From assembly GCA_029975965.1 (NCBI GenBank), contig JARKOV010000022.1, positions 1 to 36,939 on the forward strand: 36,939 bases of DNA. Direction: 5' to 3'. Source of the stretch: Anaerolinea sp. (GTDB taxonomy: Bacteria > Chloroflexota > Anaerolineae > Anaerolineales > Anaerolineaceae). The first letter of the stretch is position 1. Each line of letters begins with the position of its first letter. The notes under the pieces are model-generated. The model saw only the letters and a list, made by a program, of their open reading frames with translations, was not told where the DNA came from and ran no database searches. A program made the translations under genes and the position numbers. Below are positions 34,606-36,939 of this stretch, piece after piece.

Positions 34606-35883
34606 TCAGCGCCGCACAACGGCCAGGGTCAGTTCTTCGGCGCGCTGCACATCGTCGTAGGCTTTGACCGGGATCTCCACTGTGATGATTTCACCCGGCC
34701 GGGCGTACAATTCGCCGTCGCGGCAGACCAGGTGCCCGTTGCTGCGCACCTCGATCCACACCGGTTTTTCGATCGGTTGTCGCACCCGCAGTTGCAGCCT
34801 CACCGACGCTTCGGCGAGCGATTCGCGGTCGACGAACTGCGGCACAACATAGCGGACATTTTCACCGGGCAGCAACGGAACCAGGCGATTCTCCTTGCGG
34901 CGCACCTGTGCCGCGAACTTCGCTGCGCTGGCGCCGGCCTGCCGCCCCGCTTCAGAAACCCAGTCCACCAGGTCGTATACATGGACCACATTCCCGGCCG
35001 CGAAAATCCCCGGCACATTGGTCTCGAATTGATCGTCCACGCGCGGGCCGCCGGTGATCGGGTCGATCACCACACCGGCTTTCTTCGACAGCTCGTTCTC
35101 TGGGATCAACCCAATCGAAAGCAGCAGCGTATCACACGTGACGACTTCCTCAGTGCCTGGAATTGGGTTCCAGCGTTCATCCACCTGCACCGACTCGATC
35201 GCCTCCACGCGGCGGTTGCCGATGATACGCTTGATCGTGCGGCTGAGGTGCAGCGGAATATCATAATCCATCAGGCACTGCACGTAATTGCGCGTCAGCC
35301 CGGTCAGGAACGGCATGATCTCGAGCACCTGCTCCACTTTTGCGCCTTCCAGGGTCAGACGGCGCGCCATGATCATTCCGATATCTCCCGAGCCGAGAAT
35401 GGCAAAATGCTCCCCCGGCATGTAGCCTTCCACATTGACCCATCGTTGCGCGGTGCCTGCCGTGTACACACCGGCAGGGCGCGTTCCAGGGATGCGAATT
35501 TGCGCCCGGGTGCGCTCGCGGCAGCCCATCGCCAGCACGATCGCCCGCGCTTGAATGTCCACAAAACCGCTGCGCATTCCAGAAGCAAAAATGCGCCGTT
35601 GCGGCGTGATATCCAGCACCATGGTGTCCAACAATGGTTCAACGCCCGCCGCGAGCGCGTCGTTGATGAAGCGCTGCGCATAACTCGCCCCGCTTAAATC
35701 CTGCTGGAACAACTCCAGCCCGAAACCGTTATGGATGCACTGCTGCAAGATGCCCCCCAGCTCGCGGTCACGCTCGATGAGCAGCACGTCCTCCGCGCCG
35801 GCTTGCTTTGCCGCAATTCCCGCCGCCAGCCCACCGGGACCGGCGCCGATCACGACCACATCGTAGGAATCTTTGAGGGTCAT
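34606..35883 (-). CDS. FAD-dependent NAD(P)-type oxidoreductase of the GlpA operon
   Basis: A 425-residue flavoprotein with two dinucleotide sites: GAGPGGLAAG (13-22) for FAD and an internal GSGDIG (about 164-169) for NAD(P). LGGILQQCIHNGFGLELF (about 42-59) and the late FAAGNVVHVYDLVDWV segment match the second component of GlpA/oxidoreductase/DUF1667 operons, where it probably passes electrons from the dehydrogenase to NAD(P) or another carrier. The C-terminal 90 residues are extra and beta-rich. GGAGGT precedes the ATG by 6 nt; the start lies 1 nt after the GlpA-like stop. Confidence 0.9.
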   Translation of the reverse strand: MTLKDSYDVVVIGAGPGGLAAGIAAKQAGAEDVLLIERDRELGGILQQCIHNGFGLELFQQDLSGASYAQRFINDALAAGVEPLLDTMVLDITPQRRIFASGMRSGFVDIQARAIVLAMGCRERTRAQIRIPGTRPAGVYTAGTAQRWVNVEGYMPGEHFAILGSGDIGMIMARRLTLEGAKVEQVLEIMPFLTGLTRNYVQCLMDYDIPLHLSRTIKRIIGNRRVEAIESVQVDERWNPIPGTEEVVTCDTLLLSIGLIPENELSKKAGVVIDPITGGPRVDDQFETNVPGIFAAGNVVHVYDLVDWVSEAGRQAGASAAKFAAQVRRKENRLVPLLPGENVRYVVPQFVDRESLAEASVRLQLRVRQPIEKPVWIEVRSNGHLVCRDGELYARPGEIITVEIPVKAYDDVQRAEELTLAVVRR

Positions 35884-35884
35884 C

Positions 35885-36939
35885 TCACACCTCCAGGTCT
35901 TTGGTCGGCCTGATCAGGAATTCGCTCCCCGGCCCCTTCTTGGACACCCGGTTGACGGGTACGCCCATCTCGCGGGCGAGGATATCAACCACGCGTGGCA
36001 TGTCGAAAGAGCCCAGGCAGCGTCCGGTGCCCAACCAGGTGCGCCGCTTGATCGCATCGTAGGTGCGCGCCGGGATGGGGGCATGAATCTCAGCCACGAT
36101 CTCGCCCTCGGTCACCGTCTCGCAGCGGCACACCACCCGCGCATATCGCGGGTCGGCCTTGACCAACTTAACTTGTTCCTCCCTGGGCAGCTTTCTGAAA
36201 TGCGGGCGCGGGGGCCGGATAGGGTTCCAGGCGGCCTTGACTTTCAGCTTCTCGCCTGCGTCTACCAGCAGCTCGACCACCCGCTGGGCGATCGCCGGAG
36301 CCGAGGTCAGGCCAGGCGACTCGATCCCACCCAGGTTGACCAGCCCGCGCACCTCATCGGCGATTTCGATGATGAAATCCTGGTTGTAATCGATCTCAGG
36401 CCGGGCGCAGCGCGCATTGCCGCAAGCGCGCAGGCCGGCGAAAACCGCGATGGTGTAGCGCGGATCGAGGGAGGGCACCAGCTTGCGCGCCCCCTGCCAG
36501 ATCTCCGCCAACCCTTCGCCGCTCACTGCCCTGTCCTGCTTGTCCTCGATGTAATTCGAGTTTGGGCCGATCATGGCGTTCCCGTGCAGCGTGCTGGTCA
36601 CCAGGATACCTTTGCCCTTTTTGGTCGGCACCGGGAAGAGCACGTTGTTAATCTGGATTTCGGCGCGGTCCAGCACGCAGTATTCACCGCGCCGCGGGGT
36701 GATGCAAAATTCCGGTCGCACGCCGGCAGCATGCATCACCTCATCGGCATGCAGCCCGGCTGCGTTGACCGCCCAGCGGCAACCAAAGCTTCCTTTGTCC
36801 GTCTTCACCCCCACGATGCGGTTTCGTTCAATAACGAACCCGGCGAATTGCGTCTCAAACAGCACGGTCACCCCGTTCTGGACTGCATTCTCGGCGGCTG
36901 CCACGGTTACCATAAAAGGGTCGCAGATGCCCCCCGTCG
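35885..36939 (-). CDS. glpA: GlpA-like FAD-dependent dehydrogenase with BFD domain, 5'-truncated by the window edge
   Basis: The visible 351 codons are the C-terminal part; the frame is open through the right edge (TGGICDPFMVTVAAAENA is typical of mid-GlpA/DAO proteins). GLVNLGGIESPGLTSAPAIAQRV closes the FAD-binding half. A BFD-like domain (about 265-330) starts with CRC in ARVVCRCETVTEGEIV, then TGRCLGSFDMPRV. The second Cys of the usual RCQGGFC pair is Asp here. Family role: oxidation of sn-glycerol-3-phosphate or a related hydroxyacid with electrons passed on to the next two proteins. The exact substrate is not proven; the gene symbol is a family label. Confidence 0.82.
   Translation of the reverse strand, partial: TGGICDPFMVTVAAAENAVQNGVTVLFETQFAGFVIERNRIVGVKTDKGSFGCRWAVNAAGLHADEVMHAAGVRPEFCITPRRGEYCVLDRAEIQINNVLFPVPTKKGKGILVTSTLHGNAMIGPNSNYIEDKQDRAVSGEGLAEIWQGARKLVPSLDPRYTIAVFAGLRACGNARCARPEIDYNQDFIIEIADEVRGLVNLGGIESPGLTSAPAIAQRVVELLVDAGEKLKVKAAWNPIRPPRPHFRKLPREEQVKLVKADPRYARVVCRCETVTEGEIVAEIHAPIPARTYDAIKRRTWLGTGRCLGSFDMPRVVDILAREMGVPVNRVSKKGPGSEFLIRPTKDLEV

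Overview
The window is about 37 kb of GC-rich bacterial chromosome. I infer a Chloroflexota bacterium of the Anaerolineae type. The reasons are lipoproteins and a LysM protein with Thr/Pro-rich 'TPTP' linkers, many stand-alone sensor, ABC and glycoside-hydrolase-like genes, and no outer-membrane genes. This is inference from gene style, not from a marker gene. Genes are dense and no interval without a gene exceeds 300 bp. I found no rRNA, tRNA, CRISPR array, transposase or integrase.

Left part (1-9028): a five-repeat fasciclin (FAS1) protein cut by the window edge, then an SDR oxidoreductase, then (minus strand) a 1430-residue membrane sensor with six GAF domains and a GGEEF diguanylate cyclase. 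A small plus-strand operon encodes a phasin-like protein and a PhaR/PHB_acc_N-type polyhydroxyalkanoate regulator. Its near-consensus promoter carries two 17-bp palindromes. A LysM membrane protein follows on the minus strand, probably leaderless.

Middle part (9080-15951): a minus-strand pair (URO-D-superfamily protein and APH/choline-kinase-fold phosphotransferase) lies divergent to a plus-strand pair. That pair is an ADP-ribosylglycohydrolase-family protein and a lipoprotein that fuses two unrelated phosphatase domains. An aldo/keto reductase follows; the end of its coding sequence is a perfect 21-bp inverted repeat.

Nucleobase island (15957-21157, minus): a yeast FCY1-like cytosine deaminase, a BMP-family lipoprotein, a two-NBD ATPase and two permeases. 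Together they look like an uptake and deamination unit for nucleosides or nucleobases. A strong hairpin between the binding protein and the ATPase may tune their relative expression.

Right part (21451-36939): a divergent pair of probable carbohydrate-related genes (DUF4185-like beta-propeller; TIM-barrel glycoside-hydrolase-like protein), a VanZ-like protein and a class V aminotransferase. Next is a MarR-controlled heterodimeric ABC exporter whose two NBDs show the complementary defects of the asymmetric BmrCD/TM287-288 class. A GT39-like membrane glycosyltransferase, an orphan OmpR-type response regulator and a GtrA protein come next. The window ends in a glycerol-3-phosphate dehydrogenase-type operon (GlpA-like FAD enzyme with BFD domain, second FAD enzyme, DUF1667 protein, VOC protein) cut by the right edge.
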